Positions 1 to 9,728 of a DNA stretch of 64,000 bases are shown piece by piece. The translations under genes and the position numbers were made by a program. Position 1 is the stretch's first letter. The number at the start of each line of letters is the position of its first letter. A model generated the notes under the pieces. It ran no database searches. It was not told where the DNA came from and saw nothing but the letters and a program-made list of their open reading frames with translations. Origin of the DNA: Strigamia acuminata (Eukaryota; Arthropoda; Chilopoda; Geophilomorpha; Linotaeniidae); the NCBI GenBank assembly GCA_949358305.1, contig OX442319.1:11904001-11968000 (forward strand), read 5' to 3'.

Positions 1-1096
1 TGATCACACACAGTCAAGCTTAGGATATGGTATTGACCATTCACAACCAAGTTATGAGGAACAATCATCGTCAACTTCTGGATACGAATCTAATTCCGGT
101 TACGGACACTCACATTCCGGACATGGAGAGTCAGTGTCAAATTCTGGTTATGGCCAATCCACCGAATCTAATTCCGGTTACGGGCACTCACATTCCGGAC
201 ATGGAGAGTCACAATCAAATTCTGGTTATGGCCAATCCACCGAATCTAATTCCGGTTACGGACACTCACAGTCCGGACATGAAGAGTCTCAATCAAATTC
301 TGGTTATGGCCATTCCGCCGAATCTAATTCCGGTTATGGACACTCACAGTCAAATTCCGATAACGGTCATTCCACTGATTCTAATTCCGGTTACGGACAC
401 TCACATTCCGGACATGGAGAGTCACCGTCAAGTTCTGGTTATGGCCATTCCGCCGAATCTAATTCCGGTTACGGACACTTACATTCCGGACATGGAGAGT
501 CACAGTCAAATTCTGGTTATGGTCATTCCACCGAATCTAATTCCGGTTACGGACACTCACAATCCCAATCAAATTCCGGCTATGGGCATTCACATTCCGG
601 TCATGGAGAATCACAATCAAATTCCGGTTACGGACACTCACATTCCGGTAACGGAGAATCACAATCACACTCAAATTCCGGATACGGCCAATCCCAATCG
701 AATTCCGGCCATTATTCCAAACCACCAAGACCGGTCTATCCAAACGAAGAGCAAGTAGAAAACTCCCAAAAACCTCCCTGCAAACACGCTGACAATATTT
801 ACATCGCTCGACCTCCCATTTCCGTCCCGGAAATGCTTCCCGAAGGTCCGAGACCCGTGAGCGCAGCGTACGACAAGTACCAAGGTGGCGTTCAAGTCGC
901 ACCACCGCCACCCGCATACCCCGGACCACCCGAATCAGGGCCTTCTTACAGGAACAAAGACGAACAAAACTACGGAAGCGCTCTGGAATCAGCGGCCAAC
1001 ACCGTTCAGGAAACGTACACGGAAAACAAAACGAACGGCAAACCATTTTACATCGTCATTTTCCAGAAACGAAAAATAGCGAAACCAACTTACTGA
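1..1096 (+). CDS. Ser/Gly/Tyr/His-rich repeat protein, 3' part
   Basis: The frame starting at base 2 is open from the window edge to a TGA at 1094-1096, giving 364 visible residues; the start lies outside the window. Residues up to about 240 are imperfect copies of a motif built from SNSGYGHS, SGHGES and (Q/H)STE, with almost no hydrophobic or charged residues except Glu and His. The last 120 residues are not repetitive: Pro-rich stretches (around VYPNEEQ and APPPPAYPGPP), one Cys, and a basic end (QKRKIAKPTY). No membrane segment is visible. An AATAAA lies at about 1190. The composition recalls secreted structural or silk-like proteins and also low-complexity phase-separating proteins, but I do not recognise the C-terminal part and assign no function. 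Coding in this frame is supported by the repeat staying in frame throughout. Confidence 0.75.
   Translation, partial: DHTQSSLGYGIDHSQPSYEEQSSSTSGYESNSGYGHSHSGHGESVSNSGYGQSTESNSGYGHSHSGHGESQSNSGYGQSTESNSGYGHSQSGHEESQSNSGYGHSAESNSGYGHSQSNSDNGHSTDSNSGYGHSHSGHGESPSSSGYGHSAESNSGYGHLHSGHGESQSNSGYGHSTESNSGYGHSQSQSNSGYGHSHSGHGESQSNSGYGHSHSGNGESQSHSNSGYGQSQSNSGHYSKPPRPVYPNEEQVENSQKPPCKHADNIYIARPPISVPEMLPEGPRPVSAAYDKYQGGVQVAPPPPAYPGPPESGPSYRNKDEQNYGSALESAANTVQETYTENKTNGKPFYIVIFQKRKIAKPTY
87..716 (+). repeat. In-frame coding tandem repeat, about 78 bp unit
   Basis: A unit of about 78 bp (26 codons, from one SNSGYGHS block through SGHGES and SNSGYG to the next) recurs with shortened variants. Most differences between copies are synonymous or swap Gln/His/Ser. 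Unit length and all indels are multiples of three, which points to selection for the reading frame. Confidence 0.8.
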
Positions 1097-2191
1097 CTTC
1101 TGACCTAATCAATTAATCGTGAATTTGTTGCCAATTTCTAAGATGGGTGTACATTTTGAGTGCAATTTTACATATTTTTTAAAAGGAAAAATAAATTTTT
1201 GTTGTACAATTTTTTTTTATAAAACGAGAAATGTAGTTTTATTTGTTATTAACGAATACATTGACATCGGCGCAATGAACTGGGCGAATCAAAGTGACAC
1301 CGGCGAGCGAATTTACTCGATAAACACCAAATGTGGTCAGTTTTGACCACGAATAAGCGAAAAATACATTTAAAAACAATAATTCGGTTGTTGTTTCACT
1401 CGTTTTTATTGTGTTTAATCCAGAAACACAAGTAATTTGCATACAAAAGGAATAAATGGTTAAAAATAAAACGATATTAAATGCGCGGCGAGTCGGCGAC
1501 GTAAACAAATTGTTGACCTTGTGTTGCGAAAGAGGATCTTGACCTCTCATCGCGCTTAAAGGCCAATTCTACAGATGCTAATACACCTGTGCGTGCGTGG
1601 AAAGGAAATGCTCGGTCAAGTGCGACTGATGAATATTTATGCTTATTGAAGCGAGCAGGATGGGTGTCAGATAAGATGTGAAGTTGTAAACAACGGTACA
1701 CGCAAAAGGCGGTAAATTATTTAAATTAAACGATTACGTCGGAATTTAAGACAAGAAATGCACTTTTTAATTTTAATTTAATTTTTTTTTTAGATGACAC
1801 ACGTCTTTTTGTAATTTAAGTTTTCTACAATATTTCTGAATAAAAATTTAATTTTTAATTTTTTTAAAATTATTTTTATTTATAAATGAAATTCAATAAT
1901 TTTTATTTTTCCACTAAAGAAAATTAATTTTTTGCAATTTATAACGAAATTTGCCAAAATATCGCAAAAATAATACCAAAAACACTAAATTTGCACTGTT
2001 CCAACGGCAATACCGTATTATCACATACCAGTAACGCCATCTACAAACCGTGAAACAAAGTAACACACACGTGGAAATTAATTTAATTTTGTCTATCAGG
2101 ATTTATTCATTTAATCCTGATATTTCTTTATTGAAAAATCGAAAAATAAACAATCCACAAACACATTTACGGTGAAATTAAACTTGACGTT
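1097..2191. other. Intergenic, no gene seen
   Basis: AT-rich DNA between the convergent repeat-protein gene and H2B gene 1. It holds the poly(A) signal of the upstream gene (about 1190) and, on the minus strand, an AATAAA for H2B near 2130. I see no coding exon, RNA gene or repeat. Confidence 0.5.
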
Positions 2192-2578
2192 TTAATTCTG
2201 TTGTTGCGTGTACTTGGTGACCGCTTTCGTTCCTTCGCTGATCGCGTGCTTCGCCAATTCGCCGGGCAGAACCAAACGAACCGCGGTTTGGATTTCCCGA
2301 CTGGAAATGGTCGAGCGCTTGCTGAGCGTCGTCAAACGCGACGCCTCGTTCGCAATCCTTTCGAAAATGTCGTTCATAAAACTATTCATGACTCCCATCG
2401 ATTTGGCGGAAATTCCAACGTCCGGATGGACTTGTTTCAACACCCTGTAGATGTATGTGCCGTAACTTTCCCTCTTTCGCCGCCTCGACTTCTTCTTCTG
2501 CGCAACGTGGCTGACGATCTTCGGCGCCGCTTCGGCTTTCTTCAACGTCTTGCCGCTAACTTTTGGTGGAGGAACCAT
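2192..2578 (-). CDS. Histone H2B, gene 1
   Basis: This is an intact single-exon core histone H2B of 128 residues. H2B pairs with H2A in the nucleosome. Diagnostic blocks are [22 protein letters not shown] (tail end and helix 1), [32 protein letters not shown] and [20 protein letters not shown]. The open frame extends upstream to 2710, but the start at 2578 is chosen because MVPPPK is shared with H2B gene 2 and the region upstream contains the TATA box. Odd substitutions against usual H2B are Met for Val in NSFMNDIF, Thr-Thr-Leu-Ser in the L1 region, and a QQQN end. Downstream there is AATAAA but no recognisable histone 3' stem-loop, so the mRNA is probably polyadenylated. It may be a variant rather than a bulk replication-dependent H2B. 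Confidence 0.93.
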   Translation of the reverse strand: MVPPPKVSGKTLKKAEAAPKIVSHVAQKKKSRRRKRESYGTYIYRVLKQVHPDVGISAKSMGVMNSFMNDIFERIANEASRLTTLSKRSTISSREIQTAVRLVLPGELAKHAISEGTKAVTKYTQQQN

Positions 2579-2627
2579 GATTGAATAGAGATGACAAACT
2601 GACTGAACTGTGCGGTTCTCCAGAAGA

Positions 2628-2720
2628 TTATATAAAAGGGGAATATAGGGCCGACGTAAAAGAAGAATATAGGGCCGACGTAAAAGAGGAATTTTTCTCC
2701 AACCGATCACAAGCCCTCTA
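2628..2720 (-). promoter_or_regulatory. H2B gene 1 promoter: TATA box and duplicated 24-bp element
   Basis: Read on the minus strand, a TATA box (TTATATAATC, 2627-2636) lies about 50 bp before the start codon. Immediately upstream is a perfect-looking tandem duplication of 24 bp (2642-2665 and 2666-2689) containing TTTTACGTCGGCCC. A single related copy stands at the same place before H2B gene 2 (9183-9206), so this is a shared promoter element. A TTTCTCCAACC block follows in both genes. Confidence 0.65.
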
Positions 2721-2917
2721 AAATCTCGTTAAATCTCGTTAAATCTCGTTTTTAGTATATTAAATGTCACTTTTTTGTATTAAAAATAATTAAAATTCGA
2801 GTTTTAGATAAAAAATTGCATTATTTCGTGTGAAAAAAGAATACTTTTCGACAGAAAAAATGTTTTGCAGTGCACTGAAAATTCACAAGTCATCTTGCAC
2901 GGTCTCAACTGTTTCTT

Positions 2918-3470
2918 ATGTTGCGTTGGTCGTTGGTCACCGACAACGTGAGCGCGGTTAAGTATTTGTGGGCGATAATTTCGGATGAAGAAAAAGTGGC
3001 AGAAGTGGACTTCAGTTGGATTTATTTTGCCCACCGCGAAATAAGATTAGGAACCCCTTTACCCCTTTACTTTGTACTGTCTCAAATGGACGCGAGACAG
3101 TTCGACGTGGCTTTTATTTCAAAATACAGTACGGCGCAATTATTTTAAAACATCTAATTCTGGATTGGGTGTACGTAGATTTGTTTCCAACGGCGGCAAA
3201 GCATTTTTGTGCAAAGATGGGGGATTCGGAAGTTGGACTTTTATTGATTTTAACGACGAAACAGATGTTGGAATATCCTGGTGACGACAGGTATGGTATG
3301 TGTTTCAGACAATTATGGAGGAATGCTTCGTCCGCGTCGAAAAAGTATCTGTTTCAATACAGACACACATTTTTTTATATGGCTTTAAACGTCAAAACGT
3401 CAAAAGTCACATTTACAAAGAGAAATTGTACTAGTATTATACAACACTAATTTAAAATAAAGATGTATTA
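2918..3470 (+). other. Possible degenerate coding region
   Basis: Three overlapping open stretches (2918-3148, 3016-3450, 3072-3284) in different plus frames have protein-like composition, for example VKYLWAIISDEEKVAEVDF and LLLILTTKQMLEYPGDDRYG, and are followed by AATAAA at about 3457. No single frame covers the region and I find no convincing splice pair. It could be a decayed gene or short exons; I do not recognise a family. Confidence 0.25.
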
Positions 3471-4197
3471 AAAAAATATATTTGCATTTACATGAGTTTT
3501 TCGCAAACCAATTACTCGTTAGTAAGTTAGATGTCCTGCATTTACTGCAGTATTCTAACAAGTGATTACGTACTGACTAACAGAAGACAGAGTTGGTTCA
3601 AAAAATTCAGTTTGTGGGCACTTTACACAATCACTTAAATGTCTAAAACATGTTTTTGATCTAAAATTAATGTTTTTACTCAGTTAAAATCCATTTTTAG
3701 ACTGAAAAAGACTATTTTAGGCAAAAATACAATTGTAAAACCACATTTTTGTGGTCTAAAATTGAAAATTTAGTCTCAAATACAATTGTAAAACCACGTT
3801 TTGTGGTTGAAAATTGTTGCATGGTCGAGGATCCTGACAAAATCTTGCATGACAGATTATTGTTTATCGTATTGTTTATCCCGTGGTCATAGAATGCACA
3901 TCCACACACTCACGCACGATTAATTAATACCACAGTAGTCAGACATTTCAAATTTCTCATTTGTTTTTTAAATAGAGATTATTTTTTATTTTCTCAGAAT
4001 TTTCTAAAACCACTAAACGTAAATAAGTAATTTAACTAGCAATACAAATAATTAGTTCAGTAATGAAAATAAACAATTCTAAAAACATTATATTATCATT
4101 GTTTAAAATTTCACAATTATTTGCATCAACAGAATTTGAAAAAAAAAGTTATTTTGCAAAAAGTTTGAATATTTATTTTAAAGGTATTAAATACATT
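3471..4197. other. AT-rich intergenic, no gene seen
   Basis: Contains a short local duplication of a segment around TACAATTGTAAAACCAC (3729 and 3781). Otherwise I see nothing. Confidence 0.4.
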
Positions 4198-4357
4198 AGG
4201 TGCATTCAAAAACTCTAAAACGCCTCTAAAACTCGTTTAGTGTTTGTACGTGACGTCATTTCCATTGAATAACATTCCTATGTTTTGCAATGGAAATGAC
4301 GTCACGTACAAACACGAAACGAGTTTTGCATACGTTTTAGACTTTTTGAATGCACCT
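4198..4357. mobile_element. 160-bp foldback (MITE-like) element with CRE-type palindromes
   Basis: The ends are inverted copies (AGGTGCATTCAAAAA at 4198 and its complement ending at 4357). A second, nearly perfect inverted pair lies inside: TGTTTGTACGTGACGTCATT around 4240-4262 against its complement around 4289-4316. Only about 20 bp of loop remain, so the unit can fold into one hairpin. Each arm contains TGACGTCA, the full cAMP-response-element palindrome. No transposase is encoded. I could not identify a clear target duplication. Confidence 0.65.
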
Positions 4358-4380
4358 CCTGTTTTTTCATTCTTTTCGAT

Positions 4381-4582
4381 TCTGGTGCATCGGCAAAAAA
4401 TTCTACGAAGACGCCCGCAACAAACAGAAGAAGAAAATTGCATTGGGTTGTCCAGACGAGTGGGACGTAACATTACTCTGACAAATCTTACTCAAATTTG
4501 ATCAGTTTGATTTCGCCTTTGCTAATGAAGCTACCAGCCCAGCCACAGTAAAATCTGGTAATAGATTTCCTCGAAACTTTTC
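4381..4582 (+). repeat. Dispersed coding-like fragment, copy 1
   Basis: This segment aligns with 12245-12445. Both copies can be read as a C-terminal peptide of the pattern GKKFY(K/E)D, then KQKKK, then GCPDEWDV(S/T)LL, followed by a stop and a shared 3' tail containing CTACCAGCCCA. Upstream homology is lost. I read it as a decayed 3' end of a gene or retrocopy spread to two places; the parent is unknown. Confidence 0.45.
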
Positions 4583-4713
4583 AATTTTTTTAATACTACT
4601 CTTACATTTATTTTATATGATTTAGTAGTTAATTCCCACCCCAGAATTGTTTGCAAGTTACTAATAGACAAGGATTTCAGCTATTGTTCGTTTCTAATGT
4701 AGGCTGTATTTTG
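4583..4713. repeat. Dispersed repeat also found at 21590-21715
   Basis: The stretch with TTTAATACTACT, AATTGTTTGCAAGTT and AGACAAGGATT recurs near 21590-21700, in both places directly before a GGCTGTATTTTGT(A/C)AGCATTTCTAAG motif that is the seed of the adjoining minisatellite. Confidence 0.5.
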
Positions 4714-5425
4714 TAAGCATTTCTAAGAAAGGTTTTATTTTATAAGCCTTTCTCAGTATTTTGTAAGCATTTCTCAGTATTTTGTAAGCATTTCTCAGTA
4801 TTTTGTAAGCATTTCTCAGTATTTTGTAAGCATTTCTCTGTATTTTGTAAGCATTTCTCTGTATTTTGTAAGCATTTCTCTGTATTTTGTAAGCATTTCT
4901 CTGTATTTTGTAAGCATTTCTCTGTATTTTGTAAGCATTTCTCTGTATTTTGTAAGCATTTCTCTGTATTTTGTAAGCATTTCTCTGTATTTTGTAAGCA
5001 TTTCTCTGTATTTTGTAAGCATTTCTCTGTATTTTGTAAGCATTTCTCTGTATTTTGTAAGCATTTCTCTGTATTTTGTAAGCATTTCTCTGTATTTTGT
5101 AAGCATTTCTCTGTATTTTGTAAGCATTTCTCTGTATTTTGTAAGCATTTCTCTGTATTTTGTAAGCATTTCTCTGTATTTTGTAAGCATTTCTCTGTAT
5201 TTTGTAAGCATTTCTCTGTATTTTGTAAGCATTTCTCTGTATTTTGTAAGCATTTCTCTGTATTTTGTAAGCATTTCTCTGTATTTTGTAAGCATTTCTC
5301 TGTATATTGTAAGCATTTCTCTGTATTTTGTAAGCATTTCTCTGTATTTTGTAAGCATTTCTCTGTATTTTGTAAGCATTTCTCTGTATTTTGTAACATT
5401 TCTCTGTATTTTGTAAGCATTTCTA
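4714..5425. repeat. Minisatellite, 21-bp unit, about 33 copies
   Basis: A nearly perfect tandem array of the 21-bp unit GCATTTCTCTGTATTTTGTAA, with an older CTCAG variant on the left edge. Read on the minus strand it gives a long artificial open frame (a heptapeptide repeat) because 21 is a multiple of three. T-tracts within the unit are about 10 bp apart. Confidence 0.95.
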
Positions 5426-5784
5426 AGGAAGGCTAGAAAGGGCACCGTGCAGGAATACTCACAGGGGCCACCTACGTGTATCCCGCTTAGCGTGGAGTCT
5501 GACACACGAGTCCTAAGGACACCAATTAAGCTTATCAATCCAATAAATAAATACTCCGTATGATTTATTTTTTTATTTTTTAGACAACGGTAGAAGGAAA
5601 ATCTAAATCAAGCGCTACAAATGGCGAGCCTGGGTACGTCGAATGGTTTATAACGGGCTGTATAATGTGAGAAACAGTGATCTGGATATTCAGACTTATT
5701 TGGTTGGCTTTAGTGTCAGTTTGGTGTTTTTTAAGTTTGAAAGTAGATTTTTGTGAGTTTTTTGTCGTTTGGTTTTGTTAATTC
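5426..5784. other. Unidentified segment, possible LTR or element end
   Basis: Holds a GC-richer block (5434-5530, with GGGGCCACCTACGTG) that ends in a run of AATAAATAAATA, then AT-rich sequence. It sits between the 21-bp minisatellite and the dispersed repeat at 5785. It could be the terminal part of the same element. No coding potential seen. Confidence 0.3.
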
Positions 5785-6306
5785 CTAAAAGTGATTGAAC
5801 CAAAAATCAGCTCGTGCCTCACCAGTGAGGCACGCCCCACAGTTTCGGAAACGCTGGGTTAGAGTCACATTCGACTCCACGAGCCTGTCGTGCTTCACCA
5901 ACGGTTCATACCCAGCACGGATTGAACCAACTGAAATCCGCGAGCATCGAGAGATGGGTTTTGTGAATGATTTGAGCGCAAAACTCATCCAGCGAGTGTG
6001 GTTGGTTAGTTCCAGACCATGTATAGGCTTAGCCCTTTGTACGGTCAACAAGCGTAGCGACTCTCGGGATAATGCTACGGGCATGTTGCTTGGCGAGCAT
6101 CCTGATGTAGCTTATCCAAGGACTACTCCGAGAGAAATTATTTAGTTTTCTCCTTTTTGAACTCTTTGAAAAAGGGAGGAAGTGTGGTGATCTCAAGTGT
6201 ATTTTTATATATTTGTTGTCACCACTTAGATATATTTATAATTTTTTTTAGAAGTTAGATCTACAATTAACCAACCCAATAAAAGGAAAGGGGTATGTAA
6301 TTAAAT
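5785..6306 (+). mobile_element. Dispersed element copy 1, LTR/TRIM-like
   Basis: Bases from about 5865 onward align with 18890-19345. The shared part runs from a block with CACATTCGACTCCACGAGCC, through GGGTTTTGTGAATGATTTGAG and CGGTCAACAAGCGTAGCGA, to a segment starting GTGTGG(T/T)(G/T)ATCTCAAGTG and ending at AATTAACCAA(C/T)CCAAT. In both places it is directly followed by GGCTGTATTTTGTA, which expands into a minisatellite. The 116-codon open frame here is not kept in copy 2, so I do not call a protein. The junction TGTGGTGATC looks like an LTR start, but this is inference. Confidence 0.5.
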
Positions 6307-7046
6307 GAAGGCTGTATTTTGTATGCTATTTCTGTATTTTGTAAGCATTTTGTATGCTATTTCTGTATTTTGTAAGCATTTTGTATGCTATTTCTGTATT
6401 TTGTAAGCATTTTGTATGCTATTTCTGTATTTTGTAAGCATTTTGTATGCTATTTCTGTATTTTGTAAGCATTTTGTATGCTATTTCTGTATTTTGTAAG
6501 CATTTTGTATGCTATTTCTGTATTTTGTAAGCATTTTGTATGCTATTTCTGTATTTTGTAAGCATTTTGTATGCTATTTCTGTATTTTGTATGCTATTTC
6601 TGTATTTTGTATGCTATTTCTGTATTTTGTATGCTATTTCTGTATTTTGTATGCTATTTCTGTATTTTGTATGCTATTTCTGTATTTTGTATGCTATTTC
6701 TGTATTTTGTATGCTATTTCTGTATTTTGTATGCTATTTCTGTATTTTGTATGCTATTTCTGTATTTTGTAAGCATTTTGTATGCTATTTCTGTATTTTG
6801 TATGCTATTTCTGTATTTTGTAAGCATTTTGTATGCTATTTCTGTATTTTGTAAGCATTTTGTATGCTATTTCTGTATTTTTTACCTAAGCATTTTGTAC
6901 ACTATTTCTGTATTTTGTAAGCATTTCTCTGTACATTATAAGCCTTTCTCTGTATTTTGTAAGCATTTCTTTTTATTTTATAAGCCTTTCTCTGTATTTT
7001 GTAAGCATTACTAAGGAAGCCTATATTTTGTAAGCATTTCTAAGGA
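6307..7046. repeat. Minisatellite, 31-bp and 20-bp units
   Basis: The left half repeats a 31-bp unit (GCATTTTGTATGCTATTTCTG plus TATTTTGTAA). From about 6570 a shortened 20-bp unit (TATGCTATTTCTGTATTTTG) takes over, then both mix and decay to the 21-bp type by 6915-7046. The core TCTGTATTTTGTAAGCATT is the same as in the array at 4714-5425, so one seed has been expanded with different unit lengths. Confidence 0.93.
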
Positions 7047-7275
7047 AACAACCGAGATTCCCAACCTGTCACCCATTTACACCGAGTACCGACTAGCACC
7101 CAAATCTTAACTTGTGTACAATTTATTATTATTTTGCGTAACCTGGCTTTAATGTGTTTAAATCCCGTATAAGGGTCTCCACCGCCAGAGGGAGTTAATC
7201 TGTAATCTAACGACTTAAGACGTAACTTGGACACGATCGTAAATAACCAATGCCAATCTGTTCTAACTAAATACC

Positions 7276-7348
7276 GGGTGGCCCACATAAAAGCGGCCCG
7301 AAAATGTGTGTATGTAATATTATGGGGCCGCTTTTATGTGGGCCACCC
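7276..7348. mobile_element. 73-bp perfect foldback element (MITE-like)
   Basis: Two perfect 24-bp inverted arms (7276-7299 and 7325-7348; outer end GGGTGGCCCACATAAAAG) enclose a 25-bp AT-rich centre. TA dinucleotides flank it symmetrically (7272-7273 and 7351-7352), compatible with a TA target duplication as used by Tc1/mariner-type elements. No coding capacity. Confidence 0.7.
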
Positions 7349-8733
7349 TTTACAACACTAATGAAAACTGGTGGATCAATGTAGACCACCTGGAGAAAGC
7401 ACCGTACACAAATTGGACCAATAAAGAATGTTGCTTAGCAAAGAACATTTTTTAATTAATTGAAAAGATTAATTTTATCTTAGACCAAAAAAATAATCTC
7501 ATTTATGCATTTTTATCATTGGTCAACCTGAAATCTTACTGAAAACCCAACAGTAAAGGGAATCAGAAAAGGGGTTCTATAAGTGCTGACCGAAAGTAAA
7601 AGAATGGAATATTTCTATTTGGTCACTTAAAACCATTCCTACTTAAATGTTCTGTGTGTTTAAACGCATGTTTTTTTGACGTACCCACTGCTAAACAAAT
7701 GCCTTAAGTGTGATAAATCAAAAATTGATTGTGATTGATGTGTAAAGTTCTCGCCATGGAAATAAATAAATAAATAAATGGTGGCGGTGATTTAAATTTA
7801 GTACTGCATCTTAGTAGAATAGATGGTACAGCACATATGCAAATTTCTAAAATGGTTAAGTGCTAAAAAAAATTGAATTTCGAGCAGGAACTTTCTTTTA
7901 ACACTCAAGTAAAATATTTTGTCAAAATATCTGATTTAGTAAATGCTACACCTATATAGAAATTCAGATGCAGGCTTACAATACTAAAGTGAGTCATGGC
8001 TGAATTAGGAGAAAATAGATTTTCATGGCGGCCGCCATTTTAACCGAGCAGGAACAACGAGTCTGGACCAACTGAACAAAAGAAAAATCAATATACTCAA
8101 TGAATTGTTGGAATAATAATATCTCATTTACGGTATATTGCAAATATTGTGTCCAGTTTGCTTCTTAAAATGCATTCCATGGCTACATTACGTAGCAAAA
8201 TCGTGTGCAACCGTCTTCATCGCCTCGATAAGTTTAGTGCTGAGTCATCTACCGGAAATGAAGCCTCATTGGTGGTCACAGTTCACGTGACTTGTTGCAA
8301 TTTAACACGGGAGGACGCTGCTGGATTTTCAATAAAAAAAATGTGTAAATACCAAATAAGATATTTTTTTACACAAAAAAATCTTTGCAGTAATAAAATT
8401 TATACGTTATTTTAATTTTAATTTTAAAATAAGAACCGAGCCTATTTCCACGTCGTTCAGTGTTCCAGTTTTTCGTAAATAAATTCTAAGTTTGACACCG
8501 AAATATTGATTTCTTTATTACCGGTCTTAAAATTTTTCAAATTACACTTAAACAAAATCATGTTTTCTCTAGACAACAAACGGACGGATCTCGACACAAT
8601 AATAATAAATTTAATAATAAACAAGCGCGATAACGATTAAAATCTTTTATTTCTTTATTAAAATAACCAGGAAACGATCAACCGAAAAACACCAACGGTG
8701 AAATCAAATTCCCTTCGCCCTAAATCCAACGTT
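7349..8733. other. Intergenic, no gene seen
   Basis: AT-rich. A segment at 7351-7395 resembles 21775-21815 (ACACTAATG(A/G)AAAC and GGTGGATCAAT). The open frame at 8149-8415 has no homology I recognise. Minus-strand AATAAA for H2B gene 2 lies near 8660. Confidence 0.4.
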
Positions 8734-9117
8734 TTACTTCTGTTGCGTGTACTTGGACACCGCTTTCGTTCCTTCGCTGACCGCGTGCTTCGCCAATTCG
8801 CCGGGCAGAACCAAACGAACCGCGGTTTGGATTTCCCGACTGGAAATGGTCGAGCGCTTGTTGAGCGCCGCCAAACGCGACGCCTCGTTCGCAATCCTTT
8901 CGAAAATGTCGTTGACGAAACTGTTCATGACTACCATCGTCTTGGAGGAGACCCCAATGTCTGGATAGACTTGCTTCAACACCCTGTAGATGTAAATGGA
9001 ATAACTTTCCTTCTTTCGCCGCCTCGACATCTTCTTCGGCGCAACCTGACTGACGATCTTCGGCGCCGCTTCGGCTTTCTTCAACGTCTTGCCGCTACCT
9101 TTTGGTGGAGGAACCAT
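8734..9117 (-). CDS. Histone H2B, gene 2
   Basis: Intact single-exon H2B of 127 residues, a paralogue of the gene at 2192-2578. It reads [20 protein letters not shown], then the histone fold with [39 protein letters not shown] and [19 protein letters not shown]. It is closer to standard H2B than gene 1 (Val kept in NSFVNDIF, Asn-Lys-Arg kept in L1). The start at 9117 matches gene 1 and excludes an upstream in-frame extension that overlaps the promoter. There is no histone 3' stem-loop; AATAAA follows on the minus strand. It is divergent from the membrane-protein gene at 9345 with 227 bp between start codons. Confidence 0.94.
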   Translation of the reverse strand: MVPPPKGSGKTLKKAEAAPKIVSQVAPKKMSRRRKKESYSIYIYRVLKQVYPDIGVSSKTMVVMNSFVNDIFERIANEASRLAALNKRSTISSREIQTAVRLVLPGELAKHAVSEGTKAVSKYTQQK

Positions 9118-9344
9118 GACTGACCACACCTGACAAAATGACAAACTGAATGAACTGTGCTGCAGTAAATCGGTAAATGGGGAATACAGGACCGACGTAG
9201 AAGAGGAGTTTTTCTCCAACCAATCACAAACACTCTGGAATCTCCTCCAAACGTTGCACTAACGTCTAGAATTGCTTAGATGTATATATAAATAAGGTGT
9301 GCAGCTTGAACTTTTAATTTAACAACTACGGTAGTCGTTTCGCA
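9118..9344. promoter_or_regulatory. Bidirectional promoter between H2B gene 2 and the small membrane-protein gene
   Basis: Only 227 bp separate the two start codons. For the plus gene a TATA box (TATATATAAATA) lies at 9283-9294, about 50 bp before its ATG. A CCAAT box (9220-9224, plus orientation) sits between the genes. The 24-bp ACGTCGG element shared with H2B gene 1 is at 9183-9206. The H2B-side TATA is weak (TTTACCG near 9165-9172). Confidence 0.6.
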
Positions 9345-9728
9345 ATGGACAGTCGACAGGAAATTCGCAAAAATTACCACGGAATGCGGAATTTACAAGC
9401 GCAAAGTAATGGACCGCGCTTTGACACACACAAAACTCAAATGTTGAGTCCAGCTGTTGATTTGAATCGGACCAAACGTCTCTCGACGGGAAATTCCTTC
9501 TCATTCCCGTCACCATACGACAATTTAAATGATCGTTCCCGTAGCAAACTAAACGTTTCAGGCAGTTTGAGCCAACTTGACACTTCAAAGCGTATTTCGA
9601 CGGCACCGCAGCCTCCAATACGTTGTAAGACGATTTGGAACTTTATGCTTCGGGATTATCTTATTGCATTGCTGATTATGGGTTTGTTGCTTCTAGCGCT
9701 CAGTTATTCTATTGGTAGTTGGCAATAA
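9345..9728 (+). CDS. Small C-terminally anchored membrane protein, unknown function
   Basis: An intact 127-residue frame begins with the first ATG after a TATA box and a short leader. Residues 1-100 are hydrophilic, rich in Ser, Arg, Asn and Gln, with no folded domain I recognise. Residues about 103-122 form one hydrophobic segment (YLIALLIMGLLLLALSYSI) ending five residues from the C-terminus, as in tail-anchored proteins. AATAAA follows at about 9775. Two broken copies exist at 19651-19992 and 21805-22035, so this is the only intact member here. Sharing a promoter with a histone gene hints at co-expression in dividing or germ cells, which is inference. Confidence 0.65.
   Translation: MDSRQEIRKNYHGMRNLQAQSNGPRFDTHKTQMLSPAVDLNRTKRLSTGNSFSFPSPYDNLNDRSRSKLNVSGSLSQLDTSKRISTAPQPPIRCKTIWNFMLRDYLIALLIMGLLLLALSYSIGSWQ

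Noticed and set aside
537-1046. Minus-strand frame of 169 codons opposite the SGYGHS gene
   Set aside because: It mirrors the plus-strand repeat and has no recognisable domain; the plus frame is the one preserved through all repeat indels.
4740-5538. Two minus-strand frames of over 220 codons with heptapeptide repeats (LTKYREM, CLQNTEK)
   Set aside because: They are products of the 21-bp minisatellite: two of the three minus frames are open over the same array, and there is no start context or non-repeat domain.
5785-6145. A 116-codon gene in the dispersed repeat
   Set aside because: The frame is broken in the second copy at 18.9-19.3 kb and equally open on the other strand, so coding is not supported.
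6509-7014. Hydrophobic Phe/Tyr/Cys repeat frames that look like membrane proteins
   Set aside because: They result from the 20- and 31-bp minisatellite; all three frames give the same peptide shifted, which is a repeat artefact.
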